A stretch of DNA of 64,000 nucleotides. Source: Gymnorhina tibicen (lineage: Eukaryota; Chordata; Aves; Passeriformes; Artamidae). The translations under genes were made by a program, and so were the position numbers. This document shows, in pieces, positions 1 through 11,479 of this stretch (its first letter is position 1; each line of letters begins with the position of its first letter). The DNA lies in the NCBI GenBank assembly GCA_013399875.1, contig VXAZ01008272.1, positions 624,582 to 688,581 of the forward strand, in the 5' to 3' direction. The notes under the pieces were generated by a model that searched no databases, was not told where the DNA came from, and saw only the letters and a program-made list of their open reading frames with translations.

Positions 1-238
1 TGACAGTGCTGACGTCCTTGCACTAACCATACCCAAGCTGTGTTGTAGACATGCTTTGGTTTCGCTGTAACCCATGCCAGGTGGAAGTGATCTCTACACT
101 GTTTCTACATCTTGCTCTCCTCTTTACACTCAGTCCTGCTCTGTACAACTCCCCACCTGTGCTGGCTCATCCCTTTCGAGGCCATGCTGTGAAGCCATTT
201 GAAAATAAATACAGATTTTAAAAGTAAAAAAAAAAAAA
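1..238 (+). other. Possible mRNA 3' end: AATAAA followed by a 13-A tract
   Basis: The segment ends with an AATAAA signal at 204-209, followed 16 bases later by an uninterrupted run of 13 A (226-238). That spacing is what a polyadenylated 3' end looks like, either of a gene whose body lies left of the window or of a retroposed transcript whose tail was copied into DNA. The preceding 200 bases have no open frame I can recognise and resemble a 3' UTR. A genomic A-run next to a chance AATAAA is equally possible. No flanking duplication could be tested because the left end is outside the window. Confidence 0.3.
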
Positions 239-296
239 TTTCTTACATTTTTTAAAGATGGTTTATCTTCTTAATCTGTATTTGATCTTACCACAG

Positions 297-461
297 GAAG
301 AGTGGTGTTGGCACAGAGTCAGGGCAATACAGTACCAGAGTGGGAATGAGAAATGGGAATGGACATTACATTCAGGAAAACAGCAAAAGCTGACTTTGCT
401 GCATGTTTTAAATGAGGAACCCAGAGCCTGTGACAAGCTGATCTGCAGTCTCTCTTCCAAG
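297..461 (+). CDS. Weak internal-exon candidate, 55 codons
   Basis: This stretch is flanked by a pyrimidine-leaning acceptor ending CCACAG (291-296) and a donor AAG|GTGAAG at 462. It is open in one frame over exactly 55 codons, phase 0 to phase 0. The translation begins EEWCWHRVRAIQYQSG and has no recognised motif. It sits just after an apparent poly(A) end and before an LTR, so no neighbouring exon supports it. A chance pairing of splice-like signals around a short open frame is the main alternative. Confidence 0.12.
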
Positions 462-638
462 GTGAAGAAAAGCCTTCATCCTCTTAGGAGCTTCCCGGCC
501 ACATCATGAAGCAGGATACAAAGGCTTTTTGACATCACTGGGAAAAAATGAATCCTCCCTTTGCATTTTTGTTTCTGTGCTCTCTGGAGCTGCTGGTCTG
601 GATACCAAGGCGTGTGTTCTGCCTTGGCAGCATGTGAC

Positions 639-815
639 TGCCGCGGCGCTCTGTCCAGCTGGTGAGGTGACCACAGACGCCGGGCACCTGCCCGCACAGG
701 AGGGGGTGACGGAGCTGCTTGCGGGGCGCGGGAGGATCGGCGAAGCTCCGGCACGGGTTCGCCTGGACCACCGGTGCTGAGGGCGCGCGGAGGAGGCGGG
801 AAGAGGGCGGAAGGA
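639..815. promoter_or_regulatory. CpG-dense block inside the LTR
   Basis: About 175 bases are packed with CpG (GCCGCGGCG, GGGGCGCGGG, GGGCGCGCGG) in an otherwise CpG-poor window. It corresponds to the R/U5 end of the minus-strand LTR. Retention of so many CpG sites means either a fairly young insertion or a sequence that has escaped germline methylation. It is not evidence for a host gene promoter by itself. Confidence 0.5.
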
Positions 816-1256
816 CTTCTTCGTGGTTAACAGAGATGGTTTAATCAACAAGGCTGGGCGCAAAGAAGTGAGTAAGGGGGTGTGAGGTGGGATTTTCTAC
901 CCTCACCACATGGGAGGGGAAAGCACATAACAACCGACAGGATAACCGCAATGGGGCGTTACAGGGGCAGGAGACAGGGCACAGAACCAATGGTAACAGG
1001 GGAAGGCGGAGAGGATTAACATGGGCTAATGGGGGACCGAGTACCAGGGAACTTTCTGGAGGGGAAACCAAATATAGGGGAGAAGGGGAGGGGATGGCAG
1101 TGGCCAGTTATGGGGGTATGATCTGCATACCCTACACAGCTCTTTGGGTACTCAGCCTAACCTTAGGGCTCTTGGGCTCTGTGGGTATCAGACCAATGCA
1201 CCTGCTGGTCCAATTGGTGCTGCTGGCCGTGACACAGGCCAGGGCACACCGCAACA
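639..1256 (-). mobile_element. Solo LTR of a class II-like endogenous retrovirus
   Basis: The element runs TGTTGCGG...CCGCGGCA when read on the minus strand, giving imperfect inverted ends (6 of 8). It is flanked by near-identical 6-bp sequences, TGTGAC (633-638) and TGTGAG (1257-1262), which fit a 6-bp target duplication with one change. A 6-bp duplication is typical of ERVK/alpharetrovirus-type integrases. On the minus strand it holds a TATA-like CTATATTTGG near 1070-1083 and an ATTAAA polyadenylation signal at 845-840, followed by a GC-rich U5-like part. Length is about 618 bp. No retroviral genes flank it, so it is a solo LTR left by recombination. Family name not assigned. Confidence 0.75.
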
Positions 1257-1262
1257 TGTGAG

Positions 1263-4200
1263 GAGTTTACTGCGGATGACCTGGGGTAAATGGGAGCAGA
1301 TTGCGGGTTGCTGTTTATCATCAGAGATCTCATGGCTCAGCCCCTGTGGTGCGCTCTGGATGGGAACAGCCTCTGTATGTTTAGCTTTTGCTTAGAATAG
1401 ATGTGTAATAGATCTTTCCGGAGAAAACACTTGTTAATTAGAGGAGAAGCCAGAGATGGGCAGACTGGGAAAGGTCAGAGCTCTGGAAAATGTTTGTCAA
1501 TTTGAATCTGTTTAAAATTGGGCAAAATAAGTGGGTGTGTGGGGTTAACCAGATGGTTTGTTTAGCGAAATTCATCTTAGAGGCTTTTGAGCCTGGTATA
1601 ACCAGGAGGTGCTCTTTTCAGGACACCACTAGTCCTTTCCCAGCCTACATAAGGTGCCAAGACTTTGGCCACACCACTGCCTGGGCTTTTCCAGCCACTT
1701 ACTCCACGAAAATTCAAATTAGAGCCTCTGTGTCACAACATAAGTAGTGGCAAAGACCTTTCTGGTTTATGTGTCTGAATAACAGCACATTCATTGAGTT
1801 GACCTTTGTGCTGTCCTGTCTCTTAGCCTGTGCTGTGTTTGCTGATATAGTAGAGTCCCTTATCCAGCTCCCAGGCTAGTGGAAAGATGCTCCTGAGGTC
1901 TGCAAGCAGCCAGGGAAAGATAACTATTTAGAGAGAAACAGAGTAGCAACTCAAGAAGATTGAAGAGTTTTAGCAAATGTTTAAAATTTGCATTTCTAGC
2001 CTACCTACGTATAGTTTTTGTATTCTCAGAAAGCTTTAGGCAGTTATGAGATATATTGACTGGCTATAAAGTTTACATTGCACTTCATCATTTGAGGGAC
2101 GCATTAGAAAATCTTGTGTCTTGGTCTTTTTTTTTTTCCCTAATGTGCAGAGACCTATCCTGTCTTACTTCTTTGCCTCTTGCTAAAGAGCCTTGAAACA
2201 CCATCTCCTGGCACCTCTAGGAGTTTCTCATTTCATACAAAATTTATCATACTTGGAAAGATCTGAGTGCATGAGTTTAAAATCAGATTTCCATAGTTGT
2301 GTGGCAGAGGGAACTCACACGAGGAGAGAAAGAGCCAAGAATATGACTGAAGCTGTATCACTTTGAATCCAGAGGGAATACTGGTGATACTTGCTTGGTT
2401 TCAAATTGAAGCCACTCTGACACAGCTTGTCTGTCAGTTGTGATACAAGTTTATATTTTGTTTTAAAACCAGTTAATTTATTCTACAGGTTGAAAATGCT
2501 TCAGCCAAGTTTTCTTCACTATAGAAGCAAATTCTTGACACATCCTAGCTGATGATGACAAGGAGACAAACCCTTTGCTTTTTTTTTTGTTTTGCCTTGT
2601 CACAAGAATGTTTGAGCTATTCAATTCCCATCCCTAATGAGGAGTTAGTTTTCAAACATATCTCTGCCTGTCTCAGAGCACTGATGCTTAGGATTTTGGA
2701 AAAATTTGTGTACAGAAGATTTTTTGCTACTTTTCTATGGCATTTTTTCTCTGGGATTTGTGTTAATATTTTCCTGCCAGAATGCCCTGCTGAGCCTGTA
2801 AGAACAAAGGCAAGGGCACTCAGCAGAGCTCCCAAGGTGGGAAGGGGTTTTGTTCACTGGGCATTTGGAGACACTTGAAGTGCAGTTTCCGTGTAGAGGA
2901 CCCATTGGTATTGATCAGATTGATGCCTCTCGCTGTAGCTCCACCAAGACTGGTGACAGCCACCATCCCTTGAGCAGGGGAGGCTGGTGGGAGCGTGCTG
3001 CCTGCACTGTGCTAGTGGCTGGGGTGGACAGGGGTAGGTGGGGAGAGAAGTGCAACAGCTCTTTAAATTTCCCATGTAAACCTAAGCCTCTGCATCATGC
3101 TCATCCCCTCACCAAGGGGGCACCACAAACAGGGGTGTCTTTATAAAGATCATTGCTTCTCTGCAATGTGCATCCATCAGTGGGCAGCTGGTTGGCGTTT
3201 CAGGGAATCCTGGCTCTGGTAAGCATGCTTTATGGGCCTGCTGTTGCAGTTGTTATTGCTAACAGATTTCCCACCTCTGCATCCCCGCAGGGGTACCTCA
3301 TATCTCTCTGCAACTTGGGATGATGTTTCCTCTTGTGAAGATTGCATTTTGTGTTGAGAAATTTCCAGGCTGCTGATCAGAAAAAAATGAACATTTCCTA
3401 ATCTTCTTGTCAGGATAACAGCAGTGGGGAAATAGTGACAGAGGGGAAAAAAAAGAGTCTTCTGGCCAAAGACTCCTGGCTGGAAGGTAATTTACAGTAC
3501 CACTGTTATGAAGTGTTGCACATGACCACAAGTTGATTTAGGTGGATAAGAAATCAAACCACTCCTCTCTTCACAGCCCAAGCCTTCACATCGACCTCCA
3601 TTGATGCCAATAAGCTGGGTGAAGTCCAGACTTATCACTTCTATGGGCCTGAGTGGTTCATTCAGTAATGGTTGTGGCTTGAGAGCCATCGTGGTCTCCT
3701 GTCTCCTCACAGTCACCTCCACACCTTGTCCATCTTTGGACAAGATGGTTGCAGAGCAGGTCTTTCCCCCTGGTGCAGGACCACAACCCCCTCCTCATGG
3801 TACCTGTGCATAGGCACTACGTGGTGATTTCCCCAGAACATCTGAGTAGCAAATCATTAATTGTGGGATATACTTTATTTAGTTTTAGTAAGTGCCATGT
3901 TGGAGTTTACAGCTGATTTAGGTACTCCAGATTGTCTTCATTCACCAGAGAAACTGGTCCTTCTAGAGAGGTATTTTGGATGGAAGTAAGCATGTGGAAG
4001 GAGCTCAGTGCTGCACATCCAGAAACAGACATCCACCCTGTGACTAAGTCCCAACTAATTTGGAGCTAGTTATCCCTGCATTCCAGGGGAGGGAGACTGG
4101 TGACTCCAGTGGATGGTTACTCCACTGTCTTGGAGTCCTCCCTTGCACTGTCCTTGCACAGCAGTACCCAAGATGACCCCAGCAGACTGAGCCCTCACCT

Positions 4201-5200
4201 TTCAGGTGTTAGACGAGCTCAGTCCTGCTTCATCTGCTGCTGGAACTGAAGGATTCTGCTGGTGCCTTGCTGCAGCATGGCCTGTGCCAACAGGGCTCTG
4301 CCTCTGCCTTCTGGGATGTGTCACCATGTGAAGTGTCTACTGTCCCTCTGGGCCTAAGAGTACCCTGGAGAAGGCAGTGCTGCCATCAGCATGAGGTTCA
4401 TGGTCTCTCCTCTGATCCAGCATTTGAGAGCCATCCAGCTCTCCAAATCTCCAGCTGCCATGGGATTTCAAATCCCCCTGCATGGGATTTCATATGTTGC
4501 TCCGGGCAAATCCTTCAGCTGGGGATTAGCAGAGGCATCTCTCATGGCAGTAAAACACTGTCAGGGGTCTACGGGGTCTTCCTCAGCAGGGCAGTGTTGA
4601 ACACCAGGGTACTCTCATGCTGGAAATAAAATATTCTCATACTGAACTAGATGTGAACTGAATTCTAGCTAAGAGACTCACTGGGGTCTTACTGCTACAG
4701 AACCAGAAGTGGGCTTGAATTTTCTTCCCATCATGGAGCAAGGCAGCACTGGAGACATCTATTGTCCAAAGCAGAGGAATCACTTAAAAACTGCTAATGG
4801 GGAGAAGATGAGGTGGTAGAAACTGCCTGCCTTTGCCTCTAGATCACAGTTCCTGCGTGCACTGAGGGAGAAGGTTGTGTGTCAAGCTTGCTCTCCTTTA
4901 ATGAAAAATGCATTAGGGAAGCCAAAACATGAAGAGTTCTGTAAATAAAAGGCAAACAGATAAGATGCAGTTTCCTATGATCTCTCCAGAGTCATGTTGT
5001 CTCATCTTCATCATTTAATTACAGATGCAAAGCTGAGTAAGTTGCCAAAGTAAACTGTCCCAAAACAGAACAAATATTCTGGGCACAGAAGCAGTCTTCC
5101 GATAAGGTTTTACATTTTTTTCTGTGAAAAGAAATGTGAATAAATTTGCTGGAGGCATTTGTATTTTTTGTAAACTATGTGCACTTCTTTTGGGGTTTGT
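1263..5200. other. Non-coding stretch, nothing firm recognised
   Basis: Only short, unsupported open frames occur here. One frame at 1621-1747 follows an acceptor-like TCTTTTCAG but has no good donor. A minus-strand frame at 3492-3743 overlaps sequence containing the words CCATTGATGCC and AGTCCAGACTT, which vaguely recalls old amniote repeats; I cannot assign it. The rest looks like unique AT-rich DNA. An ATTAAA on the minus strand near 5015-5020 may serve as the poly(A) signal of the gene ending at 5201. Confidence 0.5.
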
Positions 5201-5547
5201 TTACTGGCCTGGGTCTGCTATCTGTGTCTCAAGAGCCCTTAGCAACATTGCTTTATTTTGACAAAGCTTTTCTAACAGCCATAATATTGTTGCTGTATTT
5301 TGAATCACCTTGCACATAACTAAACAATCCAGAATGTATTTGTCACAGCTTGCAAACATTTCTGTAAACAGTTGACTTAATTTGTGTTCACTCAGACCAT
5401 ATTCAACAACTTTCCTCATTATTTTTGTCTGAAACTCAGCTTGAAAGAATTGTTCTGAATTAGAAGTTGGAGGAATAGGTTTGAAACTCTTTCTTGCTAG
5501 TTCGTAACCTTGTTTAATAGATTTTGTGGGAGAGTATTTTCTCCATA
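5201..5547 (-). CDS. Probable terminal coding exon of an unidentified gene (114 codons plus stop)
   Basis: Read on the minus strand, the frame is open from an acceptor CACAG at 5552-5548 down to TAA at 5203-5201. The first two bases complete a codon, so it accepts a phase-1 intron. The exon at 6218-6369 ends in phase 1 with a consensus donor, so the two join in frame across a 670-bp intron. The residues look like ordinary soluble protein: a basic and proline-containing start (WRKYSPTKSIKQGYELARKS), then a long helical, Cys- and Leu-rich stretch (KVVEYGLSEHKLSQLFTEMF onward) ending ALETQIADPGQ. The pyrimidine tract before the acceptor is weak. From memory, and untested, the helical pattern recalls a segment of SPATA7. 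Product unknown. Confidence 0.38.
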
Positions 5548-6217
5548 CTGTGATTATTTAAGCAATAGTTTCTATTTTTTCAAAATATTTATAAACCACC
5601 AAGTTCCTCTGATATTTATTGGCACCTTGGAGCAATTTATTGCACGTATAATGGAAAGGAATGGATAAAGTTACATCTATTATAAAACTAGGGTATTTTT
5701 ATTTGTACTTTAAATACCTTTGTGCAACTTCTGAAGCTGGTGTACAAAGGAGAGGGTTGTGCTCTTGTACTTGTTTATCTTTACTTTGTTAGTCCTTAAA
5801 GTGCGGTGTCGTGCTTTGTGCGTGGCTCAAAAAAAAGTCATTAGGATTAGAGTCAAACATTAACCTTGTGACCTTCTTGTTTATATACCTACTGTAAGTC
5901 TGTTCTGCTTGTATTTCTGCAGTTAGTAAAAGCAAACTTGTGTGCACAGTCCTTGGATGGCAGTGGGCAAACTGAAATGTTTGTTAAGATCACTGATACT
6001 AGCTCCCTTCAAAATCAAATCTTCAAAGGCATATCAGTGGCTGAGGTTAAATGAGAAGGAGGCTTTTAAAATGTGTGTGTCTGCCTCCTTTCAAAAATAG
6101 CATTGTGACCCAAGGTGGTGATGCACAGTGCAATAAATGGAAGATGAATACACATTTAAATGTTGGCTCAGCTTGGTAAATGAATACAGGCTATAAAATT
6201 CAAAGAAAAAAACTTAC

Positions 6218-6369
6218 CATCTGTCCCTGTCACAGTCCCCAGGACAATGTACCTGGGTAAAACCGAAAAGGGCTGGAAATCCCAGCTGTTCCTGCTGTTT
6301 TTGAAAAACTGTTGTTCTCTGGGCTTTTTTGGAAGTGTCCTTTTCTCCATATGTGGGAGAGGAAAATCA
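6218..6369 (-). CDS. Probable penultimate exon of the same unidentified gene
   Basis: The downstream edge is a textbook donor, GATG|GTAAGTTT, at 6218/6217. The frame is open upstream through PHMEKRTLPKKPREQQF and SWDFQPFSVLPRYIVLG, ends in phase 1, and joins in frame to the exon at 5547. Its 5' edge is uncertain: acceptors ending GTCAG (exon from 6369) or CTGTAG further right are both possible, and the internal ATG at 6350 could even be a start. The frame stays open to about 6435. No domain recognised. The strong donor plus phase agreement is the main support. Confidence 0.35.
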
Positions 6370-9300
6370 CTGACTGGTCTTAGGGTGGAAAATGTTTGAA
6401 TGCAGCTACAGTGGGTAATACCAAAGGATGGTGCTTTGGCTTATTAATTTCCATGTGTCAGGGCTTCCTGAAAACAGTAAATTGAGAAGTTGTGGAAAGC
6501 TTTTAGGCTTGTCCGCTTTTACCAATAAAACCCGACAGGAAAATATTAGTGTACCACAGCGCCTCACGAAGCTGCGCTGCCAGGGGATGCTCCTGGTGAA
6601 GGGGTTGGGCACAGATGTTGCCATGGGGCAGAGAACTGCAGTGGTGCCAAAGGCTGGGTGCTCCTCCTGCTGCTGGCCCAACACTTTTACCGGTTCCTTG
6701 GCCCTGCAGCTCCAGTGACCAAATGTCACAGGTCTGCCTCCTCCGGGACTCCCTTGGGGGTCACCGATTGCCAGTGAGTCCATCTGCCACAGATGCCAAA
6801 TAACCCCTCTGTCTGTTGTGGCTCAGCTTGCATCTGGGAAGATGCAAGGAGAAAGACAAAAACAGGACCTCAGCTTGTGTTACATATTTCTTTTTATTCT
6901 GTGTCAGGCAGCACTGGATCATGCCCTGGCTCACTAGAACGGGCTTGCTTGCTGGCTTGGGCGTGGCCAGAGGGACATTGGTGTGCAGGAGCACTCATCT
7001 GCCAGCAGCTCTTCTTCTGGTGATGTCCCACAAGGACCTGCTGGGAGCCTGGCTCCTGCCCAGCTTCTGCAGCTCAGTGTCGCCATGCACACCTCAACTG
7101 AGTACCTAAAGGCACAGGCTGCTGTTGCTGCATTTAATTCTATTGCTTGTACCAGATGCTGCATCTTTTCTTTGTGAGAATGAGACCTGGACTTCTTCCC
7201 TGTGTGCCTGTTGTCATGTCCTCAGAATAAAGATTGCTGCTGGTGTGAAGGCAGCAGCAAGGCTGGTGCAGCAAGCCAAATCCCACAAACCTCCCTTCTT
7301 CCCTGTTCCCTCAATTTGTTCATCTGACTGGGCCACCCTTCCCCTACAAGCCTCCACTGCTGTGGTTGCAGCTGCCTCCTTCACTGGCTTCCCTTCCCAT
7401 CCCAAGGCAAATGCATCTCACCCTCCTCCTTTCCGTCCCTCCTGTGCATGCTCATATATCAGCTGTGCCAGACTCAGAAGAGAATATTTGATTGCAGCAA
7501 CATCCTTATGAGAGCAGAGTGTTCTGTAATTCCATTATCAAACACATCATGTGTTTTGATCACACAGGGAAATTAATTCAGTCCATCAGTGCATGTTTAT
7601 TGCCAGTACAAACCTCAGCAAGACTTCTAAAGAAAAATTCCTAACAAAGCACTTTCTTTGTAAGTTAGTGTATTTTAAAATTGATACACTTTTTTTTTCC
7701 AGTCAGTGAAAGCCTCAGTACTGTTAAGTCCCCAAACACTTAACAATCCCTGCAGATACCCTTGATAGGATTGCAAATTTTGAACACCTCCTTGATGGAT
7801 ATCAAATACAGTTATCAATGCAAAAAGTGTTTGAGTAGGGCTCCATCTGTGGAAAAGTAGGGTCAAGCAGAGGTAACTTTCTGGCAAAAAGTGATCTTTC
7901 TAAATAATTTTTTCATGCTTTTCGCTGAATGGGGGATACTGTCTCCAAGGCAGGGACTCCTTTCAAAGTGCAGATAAACACAACCTTAGCCTGGAAAGAG
8001 ATTTAAGAAAGCCAGAGAGATGTATACCCAGATTAAATTTTTGCTCCAGTGAAACCATACCATGATTTTATATTATTTTCTTGTCTTATAGGGCAAGCTT
8101 CTGAGACATTCAGACTTTGTTTCATTTCTGCTCAATCTCTAGCAGATGTGAGAGTGAAAGGTGAATTACACAAAGGGAAAAGTCTGTAGGAGATGACAGA
8201 TGGCTCTTAACTGTAGACAAATTTCTCAGGGATGCAAAATAAAAGGACTAAAAAGAACAAGGAACCAGCCTTGAGATAACAAGGTACTGACGTAAAACAG
8301 AGCTATGATGGCAGAGCAGGCTTTGCTTGGGGACTTTATGGATGTGTGGGGAGATGAGGAGATGGATGGGACAAAGAAGCAAAATTTCTGGAAACAATTA
8401 GACTTGGAAACCACTGCCTGCTGTCTGTCCCTGTCCTGTCCTGCCAGGGTCTTCATCCCTATTCCCCAGCACTTCTCACTCATGCAAAACCTTCTATCCT
8501 TACTCCTTACTACTCTTTAAAACTTAAATGTTTAATTCCAGTTCTGGGTCAGATGTTGACTCTCCCAGTCAGAAAATGGGAATATTTGCCATGTGGAGAA
8601 AATATTTCAATTATATAGGCAGATCTCCTGTTTGTATAAAAACAAGAAGAAAGTTGGTTAAATAATGGCTGCTAACCATGTGAATGAGATAAAGTATAGA
8701 GATAATCTAGGGGTGTGTGTGTGTAGATGTATATTTGTGTGTAACCCCAGTGTAGCCCTCCATTGGAATCAGACTCCTTTGTAATCTTACGGTAACTTTA
8801 GTGGAATGAGAAAACAGAGGAGAGTATTGTTTTCTAGCAATGTTTTAGCATTGTAAAGTAAATACTCAAGCAAGTATTTACTAGCAGGAATACTATTACC
8901 ATGGTTAATGAAACTCTAATCAGTAAATGGAGCCAGCTGCAAACACTGGGCTTTTTTTTTCCTTAAAGTGCCTAAAAGTCCTAATAAGCATTTTCTTCCC
9001 TCAACAAAAAATGTCTATTTTTAAGGCTGCAAACTGCAAGGGGGCCTATGAGACCACGAGTGCTGTGCTACAATCAGTAGTAAAAATGCTATATAAAATG
9101 TTAGTGGAGAGTATAAAACTTCACTTCCGATACAGAGGCCTAACCTTTGCTAAGAGATTTGGGGTGTTAAAAAGGAGTCTGAGTCTCAGAAATGCCAACT
9201 ATTGAGAATATTTAGGGTATGTGGTAAGTGTCTGTCATACGTTCCCAATAAATGGGCTATTGAATCAGTGACCTGACCAGTAAGGGCAGCCTGTGTTGGG

Positions 9301-11120
9301 CAGAAGGGTGAGAGATGCTCACTGAAAACACAGAAGGGGTCATCTGCACAGCAATGCCCACCCATGGCCCCCAGCCCCATCTCTGCCACTACTGAGGGCA
9401 GCCCCCGATCTCCAGCATCTTTCTGCCTGTTCAAGAGGAACAGTCTGAAGAGGATTTTCTCCAGCTTTCTAGCATATTTCCCAGTAACTGTGTCTGGATG
9501 TAGCCTTGCAGCACTGCAGGAACTGGTTCCAGGAACCACCCATTTAAAATTTAATTTAACATTTCTCTCTCTCTCCCCCAGGCCCCAGAGTCCCCTGTCA
9601 TGTTGCTGGGATGTTTTACAGCCCTTTGGCTTTGCAAAACTTCCATGCACAGCCTGCATTTGCTTGTGTGGGTAACAGGTGGCTGTGGGTGAAGCACAAC
9701 TCTTCTCCAATGTTGTCCGAAGTGAATTTGAGGGACTGTTCATGTGACTGAACTTCAGAGATCTAACACAAGTAGTCTCTGCAGGAGCAAACCTCTCTCT
9801 TAGACTCCAGAGGGAAATCAGGATCTCAAATATAGGTGCTTTGGCCTGTGCTCTAATCAGAAGTCTACACACAGCTGGTTGGAAAGTCTGTGAAAAGTGT
9901 CCTGGGCATCTCTGAACACATCCCCCTGTGGTACTTCTAATGGCATGCAGGGAATTGAATGCTAAGTATCATCTCATTAATGTTTTTGGGGAAGGAGAAT
10001 AATCTTTGCAGCCAAGAGCAGTTTTCCTATGATTGTTTTCCTAGTGTAGCTCCCTGCATCCTTGGTTGTGTTTATGAAAAAGCATTTTTGTTTACATGGA
10101 AAAAACAAACCACAAGAGTCTTCTCATTTGTCATCCCTCTATTTCTGCAAGAACATACATGTCCTTGGAAAGAGCCCTGCTTGGGCACTGGCTGGGGTTC
10201 AATGGCAGCATCATGTGTCTGCAAACACAGTCACATACCACCAAGAGTAAGCAGTTGATGCAAACAGTTAACAAATAACCCAGATGATTGCTATGGCTCA
10301 TCCAAAACAAATCCAGGACCCAGCTTAATCTTTCTACTATCTTTGCGAGGGTTGATGCAAACTCATCACTTGCTTGCCATTAGTTCATTGAAAATTAAGG
10401 GTAATTCCAAAAATGGTGATAACGAGACCACATTTCCCACTATACGTAAGTCTTTCAAGTGGAGCAGCAGAGCCAACACCATATTTTCTGTTTTGATTCC
10501 TATGATGAAGTTTATATCTCGGACCTTTAAATATACAAAAGGGAGACATCTCATCATCACAAATAAAGATGCTTGTTTCTCTGAATCATGTGGGAAGGCT
10601 TGCAGGAGAAGTCTCTGTGATGAGAGGCACAGATCCCCAGAGATAGGCATATTCCCCACTTCTTTGGTGATGCCTCATGAAGGGATGACCGTCCACATGT
10701 GGGGCACAGCTGGAGCCAGCTTAGGACACATCCAAGAAGAACTCTCATGTTAGACTCAACTTGTGCTCCAGGAGACACAAAACCTCAGTGGATGTGTATG
10801 GCACCTCACAGCTGGAGGTTTGGGCAAGTGTGGATCTCTGTGGCTGCACCAGGAGCTGGAGGATGCCATGGGCCAGAGGGCAAAGTGGGACAGTGAGGCA
10901 GTGCTGGTGCTCAGGGCAGAGCTGGACATGTTTTCTCCAAGGGGTGACTCACCAGGGAGGCCCTGGGATGACACACTGGTTTTACATTGCTGCAGTGTGA
11001 AACCCTTCTCTTGTTCCATGCAACTTCTTTGACAGCCCTAAGCAGTGAGACCTTGAGAGAGGGACAGAAAATGTTCAGAAGGTCTCTTTCTTATTACTTG
11101 ATCTCATATTTGCTTAACTA
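6370..11120. other. Non-coding stretch with long chance-like frames
   Basis: No gene recognised. Contents seen: a (GT)6 run at 8713-8724, a TC/pyrimidine run at 9563-9579 that also forms a strong acceptor-like site (CTCTCCCCCAG), a T-run at 7689-7697, and a 228-codon minus-strand open frame at 9186-9872 whose translation has no motif. A minus-strand acceptor CTTTTCCACAG followed by an open frame WSPTQTLFALITVF (about 7850-7675) was seen but has no convincing donor. Confidence 0.4.
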
Positions 11121-11300
11121 GAATCATAAAATATCCTGAATTGGAAGCGACCCACCAGGATCATTGAGTCCAACTGCTGGATGTGCAGAGGGAAAACCCA
11201 AAAATCACACCATGTGCCTGAGACCATTGTCCAAACATCTCCTGAACTCGGATAAGCTTGATGCCAAGATTACTTCCATGGGCAGTCTGTTCCAGCTCCT
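11121..11300 (-). repeat. CR1 LINE fragment, 3' end, minus strand
   Basis: The text starting GAATCATAAAATATCCTGAA, followed by GGATCATTGAGTCCAACTGC and AAAATCACACCATGTGCCTG, is the reverse complement of a bird CR1 3' end. This is a different CR1 3' variant from the one at 18.9 kb. It fades after GGCAGTCTGTTCCAG. As usual for CR1, it is a short 5'-truncated copy. Confidence 0.85.
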
Positions 11301-11413
11301 AGGAAGCTGCTCATTATAACCAGCACGGAACTTATGCGCAACAGTCGCCATCCCTCAGTCACAGCCTACGCTGGCAGCTTGGTCCTGTGACCTGCTCCTT
11401 TCTGTACCCTTAC

Positions 11414-11479
11414 CACGGAACACTCAAGTATGCTGCAGGCTCAGAAAGAACATGTGCCTTGTCTTTTGTACTTTTCATG
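11414..11479 (-). CDS. Weak internal-exon candidate, 22 codons
   Basis: The minus strand shows a strong acceptor (CTTTTTCTTCTAAAG) and a good donor (CCGTG|GTAAGGG) enclosing 66 bases open in one frame (MKSTKDKAHVLSEPAAYL...), phase 2 to phase 2. It lies upstream of the exons at 6.2 and 5.2 kb, and the GTCAG acceptor at 6369 would accept phase 2, so it could be an earlier exon of that gene. The short length makes chance likely. Confidence 0.15.

Noticed and set aside
3588..3660. Possible old amniote repeat (CCATTGATGCC ... AGTCCAGAC)
   Set aside because: Resemblance is vague and from memory; no diagnostic end or tail.
4198..4330. Minus-strand donor CTGAAAG|GTGAGGGC
   Set aside because: All three frames upstream of the donor close just before it.
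7675..7850. Minus-strand exon candidate behind CTTTTCCACAG
   Set aside because: Strong acceptor and open frame, but no credible donor and phase incompatible with neighbours (joining to the 11.4 kb candidate would create a stop).
9587..9675. Plus-strand exon behind the CTCTCTCTCCCCCAG acceptor
   Set aside because: Only about 30 codons, no clear donor, hydrophobic low-information translation; the acceptor may simply be a TC microsatellite.
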